From Opitutia bacterium UBA7441 (GTDB lineage: Bacteria > Verrucomicrobiota > Verrucomicrobiia > Opitutales > Coraliomargaritaceae), in the NCBI GenBank assembly GCA_002480015.1, contig DLQD01000032.1, positions 1 through 25,374 of the forward strand: 25,374 bases of DNA, in the 5' to 3' direction. Shown in pieces: positions 7,685 to 16,982 of this stretch (positions are counted from its first letter, which is position 1; each line of letters starts with the position of its first letter). The position numbers and the translations under genes were made by a program. The notes beneath the pieces are model-generated. The model searched no databases. It saw only the letters and a list, made by a program, of their open reading frames with translations, and was not told the origin of the DNA.

Positions 7685-9865
7685 TCATTTGCCGTCTTCC
7701 TGATCGTTGTAATAATCCTTATATTTTTGTCGGTAGCTATAGGCGTATTTATACCCGGATGCATAGCTTCCGTAATCGCTGCGTCCGGATGTAGGATTCG
7801 AGTTGATACCATTCAAGACAACCCCGGCGACCGGAGCGTTGCTTTGATTCAGCTGATTGATGGCTTGGCGGGCAGCTGCCCGAGCTACCTTTTTCTGACG
7901 GATGACGAAAACGCTGGCATCTACATAGTCAGCGAGAAGAGTGGCATCTGGGAAAACACCGACTGGTGGAGTGTCAAAAATTATTACGTCGTAGCGCTCC
8001 TTCAGGTGGGAAATTAACTGGTCGAGGTCATTACTTGTGAGTACCTCAGTCGGTGCTTTGGTTGATCCACCCGCAGGCAGGAGATCTAAGTTCTCGGTGA
8101 TGTAGATCGGAGCGAGATCCTCGGAGGCCAGAGAACTGGCGGAATCGCCTTTTGATTGCTTTTCCTGACGCCCGCGGATCCATGACAGAAGCCCCTTGTG
8201 GTTGGAAGAGTCGAGGAACCTTGCGAGTGAGGGGCGTCTCAAATCAGTGTCAATAACGATGGTTTTCCGACCGTGGCGGGCAAATACCTCCCCTAAATTA
8301 CCGACAACAAAGGATTTTCCTTCAGATGGAATCGTGCTTGTGACCACAAGCGAAAGCCTTTCCGGAAGCTCACCGTTGATAAGAAGAGTGGAGTAAATAC
8401 TACGAAAACTTTCTACAACTTCTTCATTTTTTTCCAACGATTTTCGGGTCACGGAGTTATCTGATTTGAACTGTTTGACGTCCCCAAGGAGCTTGCTCTT
8501 GAGGACGAGCTCGACATCTGCGAAGGTTCGGACGCGGTTGTCGACGAGTTCCAGCCCGAGAGGGATCGCAATCAAGCAAAGGACTACCAGGAGACTGGCG
8601 GTGGTAACTGTTTTCTGCAAAGATGGTGTTAGTGGCCGTCCCGGCGGGTTTGCTTTATCCATAATGCGCAAGCTGGTATTATCCAGTTGAGTGGTGACCT
8701 GAGTTTCATTGAGTCGATCGATCAGGCGTTCATAAGTGCGGCGCTTTGAAATGACCTCTCGCTCGCGGACTGTATATTGAATGGAAAGTCGATCCAGTTC
8801 CCTTGCACGCTCTTCGGCTTCTGCGATGCGTTCCCGCAGAATCTCAATTTGTGCCAGGATTCCGATTCGGGTTTCGTCAATCGTCGCACGGCGCCGATCT
8901 GCGGCTGCATCTAACTGCCGCAGGGCGGCTTCTTGCCGATTGGCGTTGGCGACCATGTCGGGGTGTCGTTCGAGGTATTTACGTGACAATATATCCCGCT
9001 CTTGTTTGAGATTCTCCAACTCCGAGATTAACGCATCGATTGCGGGATTTTCGACCAGCGAGGGGATTCTGGAAAGAGCGTCCGGATTATTCTCGGCACC
9101 GTCGATTTGATCGAGTTGGGAGCGTAGGGCCACTAAACTGATTTGGTGCTGGTTTAAGGCTTCATTCAAACTCTGAAGTTCTTGAGAGACGACTTCCTGG
9201 TTTTCCTCAATCGACACCAGATTATTGTCTTGGCGGTAATCCTGAAGTCGTTGCTCACCTTCCTCAACTTCTCGTTGTGCAGTTTCAACTTGTTCTTCCA
9301 GAAATTGAATGGCGACTTCGCTGGAACCCGCGCGCAGACCGGTCAAGTGTCGGATATAGGTCTCGGCATAAAGGGTGGACAGCCAGGCGGCGACTTGGGG
9401 ATTACGGTGACGACCGATAAAGATCAAAGTCTGAGAGTCGCTGCGACTGGAAATCGAAAAGGAGGTTCGAAGGATGGCGACTGGATTGGGTTTTCGGTCA
9501 GAATAATCCGGATTCAAGTAAGGGGCAACGAGCTGATCGACTTGTCCGGGATTCAGCTCTTTGGCGACAAGTTCGGCGAACTGTCGGCTCCGAAGGCGCT
9601 CAAAGTGGGTGTTGAGAGCCACCCGAAGATTGTTCGCACGCCGTTCATCGACGATATCTTCCATATTCGTCAATATCCGGTCACGGCTCATCTCGACCAT
9701 GACGGATGTGCTGGCCTGATAAACAGGAGGCTTGCTCATCATCCAATAGGCAACTACCGCCGAAACCAGCAATCCCACCGCGAGTCCGGGAAGAAAGCGG
9801 TAACGGATGATGGAGATCACGTCTTTGATGGAATAAATATTGTCGTTGAAATCGGTCATTTTCAT
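7685..9865 (-). CDS. Polysaccharide chain-length/tyrosine autokinase (Wzc-like BY-kinase)
   Basis: A 726-residue inner-membrane co-polymerase fused to a bacterial tyrosine kinase. Order of parts: Wzz-type region with a first membrane helix (about residues 27-45), a long periplasmic coiled-coil region rich in Glu, Arg and Gln, a second helix near 415-440 (SLLVVLCLIAIPLGLELV), then the kinase. The kinase has Walker A STIPSEGKS (about 513), Walker A' TIVIDTDLRRP (about 538) and Walker B IIFDTPPVG (about 630). The tail has nine tyrosines in its last 32 residues, the expected autophosphorylation cluster. It would control polymer length and export with the Wza-like protein encoded just upstream. 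The ATG at 9865 (MKMTDFND) is preferred to a TTG 23 codons earlier; an ATG at 9859 is also possible. Confidence 0.92.
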   Translation of the reverse strand: MKMTDFNDNIYSIKDVISIIRYRFLPGLAVGLLVSAVVAYWMMSKPPVYQASTSVMVEMSRDRILTNMEDIVDERRANNLRVALNTHFERLRSRQFAELVAKELNPGQVDQLVAPYLNPDYSDRKPNPVAILRTSFSISSRSDSQTLIFIGRHRNPQVAAWLSTLYAETYIRHLTGLRAGSSEVAIQFLEEQVETAQREVEEGEQRLQDYRQDNNLVSIEENQEVVSQELQSLNEALNQHQISLVALRSQLDQIDGAENNPDALSRIPSLVENPAIDALISELENLKQERDILSRKYLERHPDMVANANRQEAALRQLDAAADRRRATIDETRIGILAQIEILRERIAEAEERARELDRLSIQYTVREREVISKRRTYERLIDRLNETQVTTQLDNTSLRIMDKANPPGRPLTPSLQKTVTTASLLVVLCLIAIPLGLELVDNRVRTFADVELVLKSKLLGDVKQFKSDNSVTRKSLEKNEEVVESFRSIYSTLLINGELPERLSLVVTSTIPSEGKSFVVGNLGEVFARHGRKTIVIDTDLRRPSLARFLDSSNHKGLLSWIRGRQEKQSKGDSASSLASEDLAPIYITENLDLLPAGGSTKAPTEVLTSNDLDQLISHLKERYDVIIFDTPPVGVFPDATLLADYVDASVFVIRQKKVARAAARQAINQLNQSNAPVAGVVLNGINSNPTSGRSDYGSYASGYKYAYSYRQKYKDYYNDQEDGK

Positions 9866-10204
9866 TGGAAACGGATAATCTACAGATCGGGGGTATCTAT
9901 TTAGGCGTCGATTGCGAGACTCTCTTTTAGGCAAGCTACCGCCATTGGTCGGTCTTTGGAACCGAGCGAGAATTCTGGCCTATTTTCTGCCCTCTGATGG
10001 ATTTCGACTGGAGACGACCGGTTGGCGTCGGTTGAAAACTGAAATGGAAATTGGTCAAATTAGATCAAAAAGTGTGATGGGTCATTTTGTTGGCGTTGTA
10101 TGGAACCTGAAAACGTGACGGCTAGACCGCCTATCCTGTGTTCCCCATTCGTTTCGATGGCATCGATACGCCTCTCACATCACGATATTATTTGGGCCGA
10201 CGGA
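9866..10204. other. Intergenic region between export protein and autokinase genes, no gene seen
   Basis: 339 bp between the stop of the Wza-like gene and the preferred start of the autokinase gene. Open frames on either strand here have no recognisable motifs. A near match to a sigma-54 site (TGGCGGTAGCTTGCC on the minus strand, about 9930-9944) has the GG-to-GC spacing one base short. The long gap suggests the autokinase may have its own promoter or a long leader, but I cannot identify one. Confidence 0.4.
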
Positions 10205-10945
10205 CTAGAAGTAACGACGGGGCACGTAGATGATATCTCCCGGGTAGACACGGAAGCGAGTCGTCGCAAATCCATCTTTCTCATCGGAGAGGACGTCGTC
10301 CATGTTAACTTCCATAATTCGTTCCCGACCGTCTGGGCGGTCTTTGCGCGTGACTCGAATGTTCGAGCGGCGGGCCAGATCAGTGAAGCCTCCAGCCATT
10401 GCGATGGCTGCCTCTATCTCGAGGTAGTTGGCTCCCATCGGAAGTTCCAGGGAACTGGGAGAGCCTATTTGCCCGAGCACTGTGATGCGCTTCGGCGAGA
10501 ATTCATCAATGGCGAGAAACACCTGCGGTGAGCGAAGAAATCGATTTGAAACATAGAGTGCTTCCAATCTGGATTTTGCGGACTCAATCGAAAGACCTCC
10601 GATTTGAACTGTTCCAAGCAGTGGTACGGTAATTTCTCCCCGCGCCGTAAGGCGCTGGGAGGCCGAAAGGTCAGGTTCGTCGAAAACAGACAGGGATACT
10701 TTGTCGAAAGGCGCGAGAAGGTAATTCTCAAGCGTTGCTTCATTATTTTCAGAAGGCGGGCCCCCGTCAACCGGGTTTGGCGCCTGACCAAAGGCGGACA
10801 GTACGCTGATAAGCACCAGCACAATGAAGCGCCATGTCGTGCAAACTGAAAATAAAGAAATGCCGGACGCAGAGCACCCGGCATTCTTAATAAAACAGTT
10901 TCCGTTGACCAAGCGTGTTTGAATTCTAAATAACAAGGGGTTCAA
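10205..10945 (-). CDS. Polysaccharide export protein (Wza-like, Poly_export/SLBB)
   Basis: A protein of up to 246 residues. After a hydrophobic signal-like segment (FIVLVLISVLSAFGQA) comes a Poly_export domain (FDKVSLSVFDEPDLSASQRL, then GEITVPLLGTVQIGGLS). An SLBB-type domain follows (KRITVLGQIGSPSSLELP, then AIAMAGGFTDLARRSNIRVTRK). This is the periplasmic part of an outer-membrane export channel that partners the Wzc-like protein downstream. The start is uncertain: no ATG fits, and the only usable starts are TTG codons at 10945 or 10912. Both lie upstream of a terminator-like hairpin at 10857-10888, which would then lie inside the coding sequence. There is no lipobox cysteine after the hydrophobic segment, unlike E. 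coli Wza. Confidence 0.82.
   Translation of the reverse strand: MNPLLFRIQTRLVNGNCFIKNAGCSASGISLFSVCTTWRFIVLVLISVLSAFGQAPNPVDGGPPSENNEATLENYLLAPFDKVSLSVFDEPDLSASQRLTARGEITVPLLGTVQIGGLSIESAKSRLEALYVSNRFLRSPQVFLAIDEFSPKRITVLGQIGSPSSLELPMGANYLEIEAAIAMAGGFTDLARRSNIRVTRKDRPDGRERIMEVNMDDVLSDEKDGFATTRFRVYPGDIIYVPRRYF
10844..10888 (-). terminator. Terminator-like hairpin after the beta-barrel gene
   Basis: On the minus strand an 8-bp GC-rich stem (AATGCCGG pairing with CCGGCATT, outer AAG/CTT extension with a bulge) encloses an 11-base loop and is followed by a T-rich run (TTTCTTTATTTTC). This is a rho-independent terminator pattern. It lies about 75 bp after the stop of the beta-barrel gene and inside the extended reading frame of the Wza-like gene. 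It may be a true terminator, or an attenuator reducing read-through to the export genes. Confidence 0.6.
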
Positions 10946-10964
10946 GGTAATCGCCGTTCACGCT

Positions 10965-12149
10965 TTAAAAGAATACGGAAGCCGAGAGAGTTGCGGAAAA
11001 GGTCTCATAAGTGGCGGTCGCGACATTTGAATCGCGCTCACCATAGTTCACTTGTAGCCCGATTGTGCCCCAGTCAGTTAAGCTGTAGACAACTCCGGCA
11101 AAGACGGAGTAAGCCGAATCGTCACGATCGGCCCGACCCGGAGCCTCGAAATCACTCTCTTCAATGATAACTCCGATGTTTCCACTCAGGTCGCTGGTTA
11201 GCTCGTGATTCAGTGTCGCAGTGGCTTGAATGCTGTCACTTGAAAGATTTGTCACAGATGTGGAGAAATCATAGCTTGCGTTCAGATCCAATCTGGTTAT
11301 TGAGCTAATTGTCCAGGAAGCAGCGAGTCCTACATAGGGACTTGTGCTGTCATCCAAGCCGGCCGCATCATAGCTGCGCTGCTGCAAACCAACTTCGGCG
11401 AGGCCGTCAATTACCGGCGTCAGTTGCCCGCTGACTCCCACAATGAACCCCACGTCCTCGGAGTCGTTGTTTACATTGGCAGCAGCAGCAAGAGTGGAGG
11501 TGAAGTTTTCGACGTCGGTTTGGCGGTAGCGCAGGCTCATATTGAACCGAAGTGCGCTGGAGTAGTCATAGAAAGCACCGGTGCGCGCCGACCAAACGGT
11601 GGTCTCTCCTAATTCAAACACAAGCTCGTCGGGAGTAGTGGTCTCGTGTTCGAATCCAGCACTGATGCCTGTAGCCGAGGAAATGTAATAGTCCATGCCT
11701 CCTGCAAAGGTAAGGGTATCTGTTTCGAGAATATTGCCGACTACGCCACTCGCTGACGACGATTGAGTGAAGTCGACCGATGCGTTCAAGCTCAATGGAT
11801 TGCCGTCGTAGGCCCCCGCCAATTTGGTTGAAACGTCGCTCGAATCATTGGCTGAGAACTCGTCATACCTAGTGACGGATACGGCAGCGGATCCCTCCAG
11901 AGAGAAAAGCCCATTTTCCCTTGCAAAGCCCAACGTCGGAACGACCGAATAGACCACGTCGTCAGCCTCGGTGTTGTTCAGGAAAACATTGCTGGTAGAC
12001 TCGATGGAAGTCTCTAACGAGCCGAAAAATCGAGTGGTATCGGCGGTTGTTTGAGCAAAAACGCTCGCGCTGCTGGAGGCGATGCCCAACACGATGGCAG
12101 AGGATAATAGTCGGCAGCGGTATGGCTTTGTTTGTAGTGGAGCTTTCAT
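10965..12149 (-). CDS. Outer-membrane beta-barrel protein of the EPS locus
   Basis: A 394-residue protein with a clear Sec signal peptide (positive n-region, then LSSAIVLGIASSSASVFAQ, cleavage after AQ near residue 34). The mature part is Ser/Thr/Asp-rich with alternating polar/apolar residues typical of transmembrane beta-strands and ends in Phe-Phe, the outer-membrane assembly signal. Its size, and its place between the priming transferase and the Wza-like gene, recall the BBP2_2-type putative porins common in EPS loci; that family match is from memory. It could form or assist the outer-membrane exit of the polymer. The start is an ATG (MKAPLQTK). A terminator-like hairpin follows it. Confidence 0.75.
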   Translation of the reverse strand: MKAPLQTKPYRCRLLSSAIVLGIASSSASVFAQTTADTTRFFGSLETSIESTSNVFLNNTEADDVVYSVVPTLGFARENGLFSLEGSAAVSVTRYDEFSANDSSDVSTKLAGAYDGNPLSLNASVDFTQSSSASGVVGNILETDTLTFAGGMDYYISSATGISAGFEHETTTPDELVFELGETTVWSARTGAFYDYSSALRFNMSLRYRQTDVENFTSTLAAAANVNNDSEDVGFIVGVSGQLTPVIDGLAEVGLQQRSYDAAGLDDSTSPYVGLAASWTISSITRLDLNASYDFSTSVTNLSSDSIQATATLNHELTSDLSGNIGVIIEESDFEAPGRADRDDSAYSVFAGVVYSLTDWGTIGLQVNYGERDSNVATATYETFSATLSASVFF

Positions 12150-12183
12150 TGTCTAGATGGTGCGGTTGGTTAGGATGCGTTGC

Positions 12184-12200
12184 TTAGATTTAGAATCTAA
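12184..12200. promoter_or_regulatory. Short perfect palindrome upstream of the beta-barrel gene
   Basis: TTAGATT-TAG-AATCTAA, a 7-bp perfect inverted repeat with a 3-base spacer. It lies in the 55-bp gap between the sugar transferase stop and the beta-barrel gene start. Size and position would suit an operator, but AT-rich palindromes arise easily by chance and no promoter was identified beside it. Confidence 0.25.
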
Positions 12201-12204
12201 TTGT

Positions 12205-13617
12205 TTAATAGGCAGTTTTAGGAGGGAAAAACATTTTTGTCGCCGTTTGCAAGACAATAGAGGCATCTAGGAAAAGACTCCACTCCTCCAGGTATTGGAG
12301 ATCGGATTGGGCTCGCTGCTCCACATCGCCGTCATTCTCGACCAATCCTCGAAATCCACGGACCTGTGCTAGGCCGGTAATGCCAGGTTTGACGAAAGTC
12401 CGGATGTGGTAGCCATGAAATACGGAGGCAAATCGTTCATCGTGTTCAGGTAGGTGGGGGCGCGGTCCTACGGCACTCATATCGCCGATCAAGACATTAA
12501 TAAATTGGGGGACTTCGTCTACACTCAACTTTCTCATTAAGCGCCCGAATCTGAATACGCGATCATCACTGAATGTTGCCTGGCGACTTTCATCGGGGTT
12601 AGTTTTATGCATGGTGCGGAATTTGAGCATGCGGAAGATACGTCCATTCTGCCCCCGACGGTTTTGGGCGAAAAAGAGCGGGCCAGGGGACTGTAATCGA
12701 TGAGCCAGCCACACCAGTGCCATGAGGGGAGGCAAAAGAAAGAGGCAGACTCCGATGGCTAGGGATAGATCGAAGAATCGCTTGATTATACGGTTGGTGG
12801 GTGACTCCAGGGGTTCGGTTAGAAATCCAAGAAACTGCAGCCCCGCCTCGCTATGGACTACTGGGATGAAGCCGTAATGAGCTTGAAAATCCCATACATG
12901 GACCACTCGGATCCCCAGTGAATCGCCGAGAGTTTTGTGTTCGATCAGGTTCCCACTGGCTGCGGGGGCCCCGACAAACACAGCCGTTGCCGGGCGATGT
13001 TGGCGAAGGCTTGTCTCCAAATCTTCAAGTGCAGCCAGCTGTGGCAGTCCTTCGATCGCTTCGCCGTCGGGACCGTTGCCGATGTAGCCGATGACTTTCA
13101 TGCCGAGTTCCTCGTGGTTTTGGAACCATTCCACGTGGCGTCTTACATTTTCCGTGTCACCCACTAGGACGGTGCGCAGCTTGCGGCTCCCAGAGAAAAA
13201 CTGTCGGGTCAGCGGCGGCAGTAAATAGTGATTGACGAACAGAAAGACGAAAGGAAGGAGGGCAAAGAAAGAAAGCATGAATGCCCGAGAAATGTGCTTG
13301 TCTTTCGTCACGAATGTAAACGCCAGAACGGTGGCCGCGATGAAGCCTAATTGTCGCAGAGCGATTGCCGTGCTGCGCTCTCTTGGTTGGTAGGCGGGGG
13401 CGAGCGTCTGTGATTGGCTGCGGAGTAGGCGCTCTAGAATAATCGCTGAAAAAACCAGCCCTGAGTAGAGCGCATAGCGCCCAGGCTGCGGATAATGGGG
13501 GCCACTGTAATAGGTAAAAAAGAAGAGCAAATACCAGCCCCAGAATGCCAGGCAGCTGGAAGCGGCAAGAATCCACAGTTTGATCAGCCTAGTTCCTTCG
13601 ATGCGGTTAACGATCAT
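12205..13617 (-). CDS. Undecaprenyl-phosphate glycosyl-1-phosphate transferase (WcaJ-type)
   Basis: A 470-residue polyprenyl glycosylphosphotransferase that starts repeat-unit synthesis by moving a sugar-1-phosphate onto undecaprenyl phosphate. The N-terminal 130 residues carry about four membrane helices (such as LWILAASSCLAFWGWYLLFF). A Rossmann-like central domain follows (TVLVGDTENVRRHVEWF). The catalytic domain begins near residue 275 with KRFFDLSLAIGVCLFLLPP, then KFRTMH (about 334), DEVPQFINVLIGDMSAVGPR (about 367) and KPGITGLAQVRG. These blocks define the bacterial sugar transferase fold, with the Asp-Glu pair needed for catalysis. Length matches the WcaJ/ExoY-long class. The sugar is probably a hexose but cannot be determined. 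The start is ATG 13617. Confidence 0.92.
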   Translation of the reverse strand: MIVNRIEGTRLIKLWILAASSCLAFWGWYLLFFFTYYSGPHYPQPGRYALYSGLVFSAIILERLLRSQSQTLAPAYQPRERSTAIALRQLGFIAATVLAFTFVTKDKHISRAFMLSFFALLPFVFLFVNHYLLPPLTRQFFSGSRKLRTVLVGDTENVRRHVEWFQNHEELGMKVIGYIGNGPDGEAIEGLPQLAALEDLETSLRQHRPATAVFVGAPAASGNLIEHKTLGDSLGIRVVHVWDFQAHYGFIPVVHSEAGLQFLGFLTEPLESPTNRIIKRFFDLSLAIGVCLFLLPPLMALVWLAHRLQSPGPLFFAQNRRGQNGRIFRMLKFRTMHKTNPDESRQATFSDDRVFRFGRLMRKLSVDEVPQFINVLIGDMSAVGPRPHLPEHDERFASVFHGYHIRTFVKPGITGLAQVRGFRGLVENDGDVEQRAQSDLQYLEEWSLFLDASIVLQTATKMFFPPKTAY

Positions 13618-13704
13618 GATGAGTGATTTTTTTTGGCATCTTTATGCACTTCTATTACCTCTATACAAGTTATACCTGCAAAAGTTGCGGTGCTGCCTTC
13701 GGCC

Positions 13705-15192
13705 TCACACCGCTGCATTCCGTTGCTGGCGGTTGGCGTAGGCGAGGCCGGCAAGCCAACAGAAGCTCAGGGTGATGGCGGGGTTTCCGAAGGGGAAGTC
13801 GATGGCGGCGGTGAACAGAACGGCACCAAGGCCGATGCAGATCCAGCTTCCGAGGATTCCCAGACGGTGGCCACGTAGAACTTGGATCGCGGCGACGAGG
13901 GGTGGAAGGACTAGTAAAAATGACCCTAAGAGGCCGAATTCGACCAAGCACTGAAGGAAATCATTGTGGGTGAACTCAACCAATGGTGGGCTGGTGCCAT
14001 CGCCCATGGAGCGAAGTTTTTCGCCGGCATAGATCAGCTGGATGTGGGCGTAGGAGCCGATGCCCCAGCCTGCGAGTGGGCGGTCGGCAAAAGCGCGCAG
14101 GGCATCTTCCCACAGGTAACCTCGGAGTTCGGGGTATTTCGAACTCTCCCCTTGTTCGTAGAGTAGCCACTGGCGCTCCGTGCGTTCAATCCCCTTTTGC
14201 AGAGATGGGGCGCTCAGGACGAAAAAGACTCCCCCACCAATCAGAGCGGCGCATAGGGTCAGCAGCGCAGGCCCCCACTGCTTTTTTTCGGTTAGCTTTT
14301 GCCGTCTGAAAAGACGAATGATGAGGGCCATGATGACTCCGCTCAGTGCCAGCATGCCCCCGCGTGCGTTGGCGAGTGGAATGGTCAGTGCAACCACGAA
14401 AACCAGGGAGGAAAATGAGACGGTTCGGTCGGGGAAATGACCCGCGTGCCTTTCACTCCTCCAGAATCTGCGGGCTAGGCCGATGCCCAAAGCGGTCATC
14501 AGGACGGCTTGCTCGGCCCAGTGGTTTTTGTAGAAAAAAGTGCCGAAGAAATAAGAGGTGTGGCTTTCAAAAATCCAAAGTATTTTGTCGGTTCCGGAAA
14601 GCCGCGCCAAAGCTCCGACGGCGGCAAGCAGGCTGAATCCGAGGAAAACGATCAGAGCGCTTCGAGCTGCGCGCTTCGAGTCGCGGGCGAAGTGCGCGGT
14701 CAGAAGGGTCCAGCAGAGAATTCCGGCCAGCAGAAGCAGGAATTTGGAGCCTCGGATGGCGTCGGCTGTAGTGGGCAGCAAGGGGTGGGACTGAAGGGGG
14801 TAGATGCCATCGTAGAGGTCGGGCCCGGCGGGGTAGAACGAGGGATTCTTAAAACCCCACCACTGGAGTGCGATCAAGCCACCCCAGCAGGTCAGTGTGA
14901 TCAAGCTCAGGCGATGGTCGACGCGGCGAGCGCTGGGTGCGGCACCAGCCGGCGCGTTTCCCTCGCGTGGCTTCGCGTCCTTCCATGGCAATTTCCAAGG
15001 CATGTATTTCCAGTCGAGGCTGAGAAGCCACATCCCCCCGGCCAGGGCGAGTGCCAACCAGATGGCGCTGGTCACAAGTTGTAAGCTGGCGGGGGTCCGT
15101 CCGCCGAAAGCGTAAATGGCCAAGAGCACCAGCCAGGGCCCGGCGCCAAGAATGAAGCGGGGCAACATCTGCGGATCAATTTTTGGAGGCAT
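13705..15192 (-). CDS. O-antigen ligase/polymerase-like membrane protein (Wzy_C)
   Basis: A 495-residue protein with around ten to twelve hydrophobic helices. A large periplasmic loop holds the Wzy_C/WaaL signature: RPLAGWGIGSYAH followed by TSPPLVEFTHNDFLQCLVE and FGLLGSFLLVLPPL (about residues 365-430). The His-Asn-Asp in this loop is characteristic of O-antigen ligase superfamily proteins. In an EPS locus with Wza, Wzc and a priming transferase it most likely polymerises repeat units on the periplasmic side. A lipid-A ligase or O-oligosaccharyltransferase role cannot be excluded. It starts at ATG 15192 (MPPKIDP), 56 bp after the stop of the ABC exporter gene. The sequence is more GC-rich than the glycosyltransferase end of the locus. 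Confidence 0.82.
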   Translation of the reverse strand: MPPKIDPQMLPRFILGAGPWLVLLAIYAFGGRTPASLQLVTSAIWLALALAGGMWLLSLDWKYMPWKLPWKDAKPREGNAPAGAAPSARRVDHRLSLITLTCWGGLIALQWWGFKNPSFYPAGPDLYDGIYPLQSHPLLPTTADAIRGSKFLLLLAGILCWTLLTAHFARDSKRAARSALIVFLGFSLLAAVGALARLSGTDKILWIFESHTSYFFGTFFYKNHWAEQAVLMTALGIGLARRFWRSERHAGHFPDRTVSFSSLVFVVALTIPLANARGGMLALSGVIMALIIRLFRRQKLTEKKQWGPALLTLCAALIGGGVFFVLSAPSLQKGIERTERQWLLYEQGESSKYPELRGYLWEDALRAFADRPLAGWGIGSYAHIQLIYAGEKLRSMGDGTSPPLVEFTHNDFLQCLVEFGLLGSFLLVLPPLVAAIQVLRGHRLGILGSWICIGLGAVLFTAAIDFPFGNPAITLSFCWLAGLAYANRQQRNAAV

Positions 15193-15248
15193 GGACGCTG
15201 AGTGATTTGGAGGCGAGGTGAGGGCCCATTTGTTTTGCCAGACCCTCT

Positions 15249-16982
15249 CTAGCGGACTTTGGAGACGGAGCCGCGCTCGATATGAAACACATGATCTGCG
15301 ATTTCGAGGTTTTCCTGGCGGTGGGAAATGATGACAATGGTGAGCTCGCCGTGGAGTTGTTCGATAGATTCCTGTACCTTGAACTCAGTGGCGCGGTCGA
15401 GTTGGTTGGTGGCTTCGTCGAGGAAGATGACCTGTGGCCTGCGCATCAGCGCTCGGGCCAGAGTGAGGCGCTGTCGCTCGCCTCCGGAGAGGCGGGTGCC
15501 ACGGTCTCCGACCTGCGTATCGAGTCCATCTTTCAATTTGCGGACAAAATGCGCCGCATTGGCTGCGGCAAGGCAACGCCAGATCTCGGCTTCAGAGGCT
15601 TCCGGTGCAAAGTAAAGCAGGTTGTCGCGGATGCTCTCATTGAAGAGAAAAGGTTCCTGCGGGATGTAGGCGATTGAGCGACGCCATGACCCGCGCATGG
15701 CTCCCTCTAGGGGCTTGTCGTCGATCAGGATTTCGCCTATTTCAGGTTTGAGTAGTCCGAGCAGCAGGTCCATCAGGGTGGTCTTTCCAGCGCCGGAGGG
15801 GCCCTGGATAGCTGTTGTTTGACGAGCTGGGATGTGGAGGTTGACACTTTTTAAGGTCGTTCGCTCGGTTGGGTTGTAGGCAAAAGAAACATTCTTGAGC
15901 TCGATGCCTTCACGCAGACGGATGGGATCCTGGACAGGAGCGGATTCCTTGTGGGCCTCAAGTTCGGTGAGAAAGCTCTGGTAGGCATCAAATGAAGGAA
16001 GGTTGACGATGATTTTCCGACTCGCGCTGATCATGCCTTGGACGCCCCCGTTGATTTTCGAGAGAATGATAAAAAAAAGTCCGAGCAGCAGGCCATCACC
16101 TTGCAAATAGGGGAGCGCCAGGACGATGAAGACGGCCACGAACGTGCTCAGCAAGATTCCCTTGATGAGGTTTTGCACTGCGGTCTGCTGATGCTGGGCG
16201 ACGATGAGGCGGCTACTCTCCGCGGATTGGTCCTTGAACTTGTTCAGGTGGGCCTCCTCGCTGCCATAGGCCTTGACCAGCTTGAGGCCGGACAAGCTCT
16301 CCATCATCTGGCCGAAGATTTCCCTCGCGTTGTTGCGGTTGTCTTCGGCATTGCGATGCATCTGTTTAGTGAAAACGATCTGAAGGGCCACACCGATGCT
16401 CGCCGCGCCGAGAGCGACCAGCGTGAGTTTCCAGGAAATCATCGCTGCGAAAATGCTGATGATGCTCGCTGCAACCAATGATTTGAGAAGGTCGACGATG
16501 AGGCGCCCGGAAAGCTGCACTTTGCCGAGGTCCGCCAAGTAGGTATGGCTGAGGCGCCCGCGGTCTTTGATGGCCAGAAAATTCCATTCCGCGCGAAGCA
16601 GTTTCCCGTAGAGCGAGGACCGGATGTGCATATGGAAGTTCTGCTGCAGGCTCACGGTCAGCAAGCCCTGAAAGTAACTGATGACTGCATTGAAGCTGGT
16701 GATGAGGAGGTAGAGGCCAACGATGACATAGAGGCTGGACGCCAGCCCGGAAGCATGGGCCAACTCTGAAATGTCCCGCAGGAGTCCTTCCGGTGGCGTC
16801 CATTTAATGAAACCCGCGATGCTGAGGAGCGGGAGGATGGAAACCAGCCCGATGTTTTTGGTGAACAGTTTGACCAGCTCCAAGGATTGGAGGGCGTAGA
16901 ATTTACCTCCGGAAAATTTAAGGTAGTAGGCAGTAAAGGCGGCAAATTGGCCAAACCGCCCAGATTTGTACGGAGTGTTCAT
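15249..16982 (-). CDS. ABC transporter, fused permease-ATPase (second copy)
   Basis: A 577-residue half-transporter. Membrane helices fill the first 330 residues (for example GLASSLYVIVGLYLLITSF and GILLSTFVAVFIVLALPYLQ). The ATPase has Walker A GPSGAGKTT (about residue 400), signature LSGGERQRLTLARAL, Walker B VIFLDEATNQLD and switch histidine IIISHRQE. I chose the ATG at 16982 (MNTPYKSG) because it overlaps the stop of the upstream small Tat protein by four bases (ATGA), a strong coupling sign; a TTG 24 codons earlier is less likely. Its partner genes point to the GMC/HprK/synthetase module, so it may export that module's peptide product, as lasso D-type exporters do. A second glycan flippase is the alternative. 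Confidence 0.82.
   Translation of the reverse strand: MNTPYKSGRFGQFAAFTAYYLKFSGGKFYALQSLELVKLFTKNIGLVSILPLLSIAGFIKWTPPEGLLRDISELAHASGLASSLYVIVGLYLLITSFNAVISYFQGLLTVSLQQNFHMHIRSSLYGKLLRAEWNFLAIKDRGRLSHTYLADLGKVQLSGRLIVDLLKSLVAASIISIFAAMISWKLTLVALGAASIGVALQIVFTKQMHRNAEDNRNNAREIFGQMMESLSGLKLVKAYGSEEAHLNKFKDQSAESSRLIVAQHQQTAVQNLIKGILLSTFVAVFIVLALPYLQGDGLLLGLFFIILSKINGGVQGMISASRKIIVNLPSFDAYQSFLTELEAHKESAPVQDPIRLREGIELKNVSFAYNPTERTTLKSVNLHIPARQTTAIQGPSGAGKTTLMDLLLGLLKPEIGEILIDDKPLEGAMRGSWRRSIAYIPQEPFLFNESIRDNLLYFAPEASEAEIWRCLAAANAAHFVRKLKDGLDTQVGDRGTRLSGGERQRLTLARALMRRPQVIFLDEATNQLDRATEFKVQESIEQLHGELTIVIISHRQENLEIADHVFHIERGSVSKVR

Noticed and set aside
9182..9904. Long plus-strand open frame of 240 codons
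   Set aside because: It lies antisense within the well-supported Wzc-like gene and has no recognisable domain.
9930..9944. Sigma-54-like TGGCGGTAGCTTGCC upstream of the autokinase gene
   Set aside because: The GG-to-GC spacing is one base short, which normally abolishes such promoters.
14509..15084. Plus-strand open frame of 191 codons
   Set aside because: It is antisense to the O-antigen ligase-like gene in a GC-rich stretch, with low-complexity composition and no motif.
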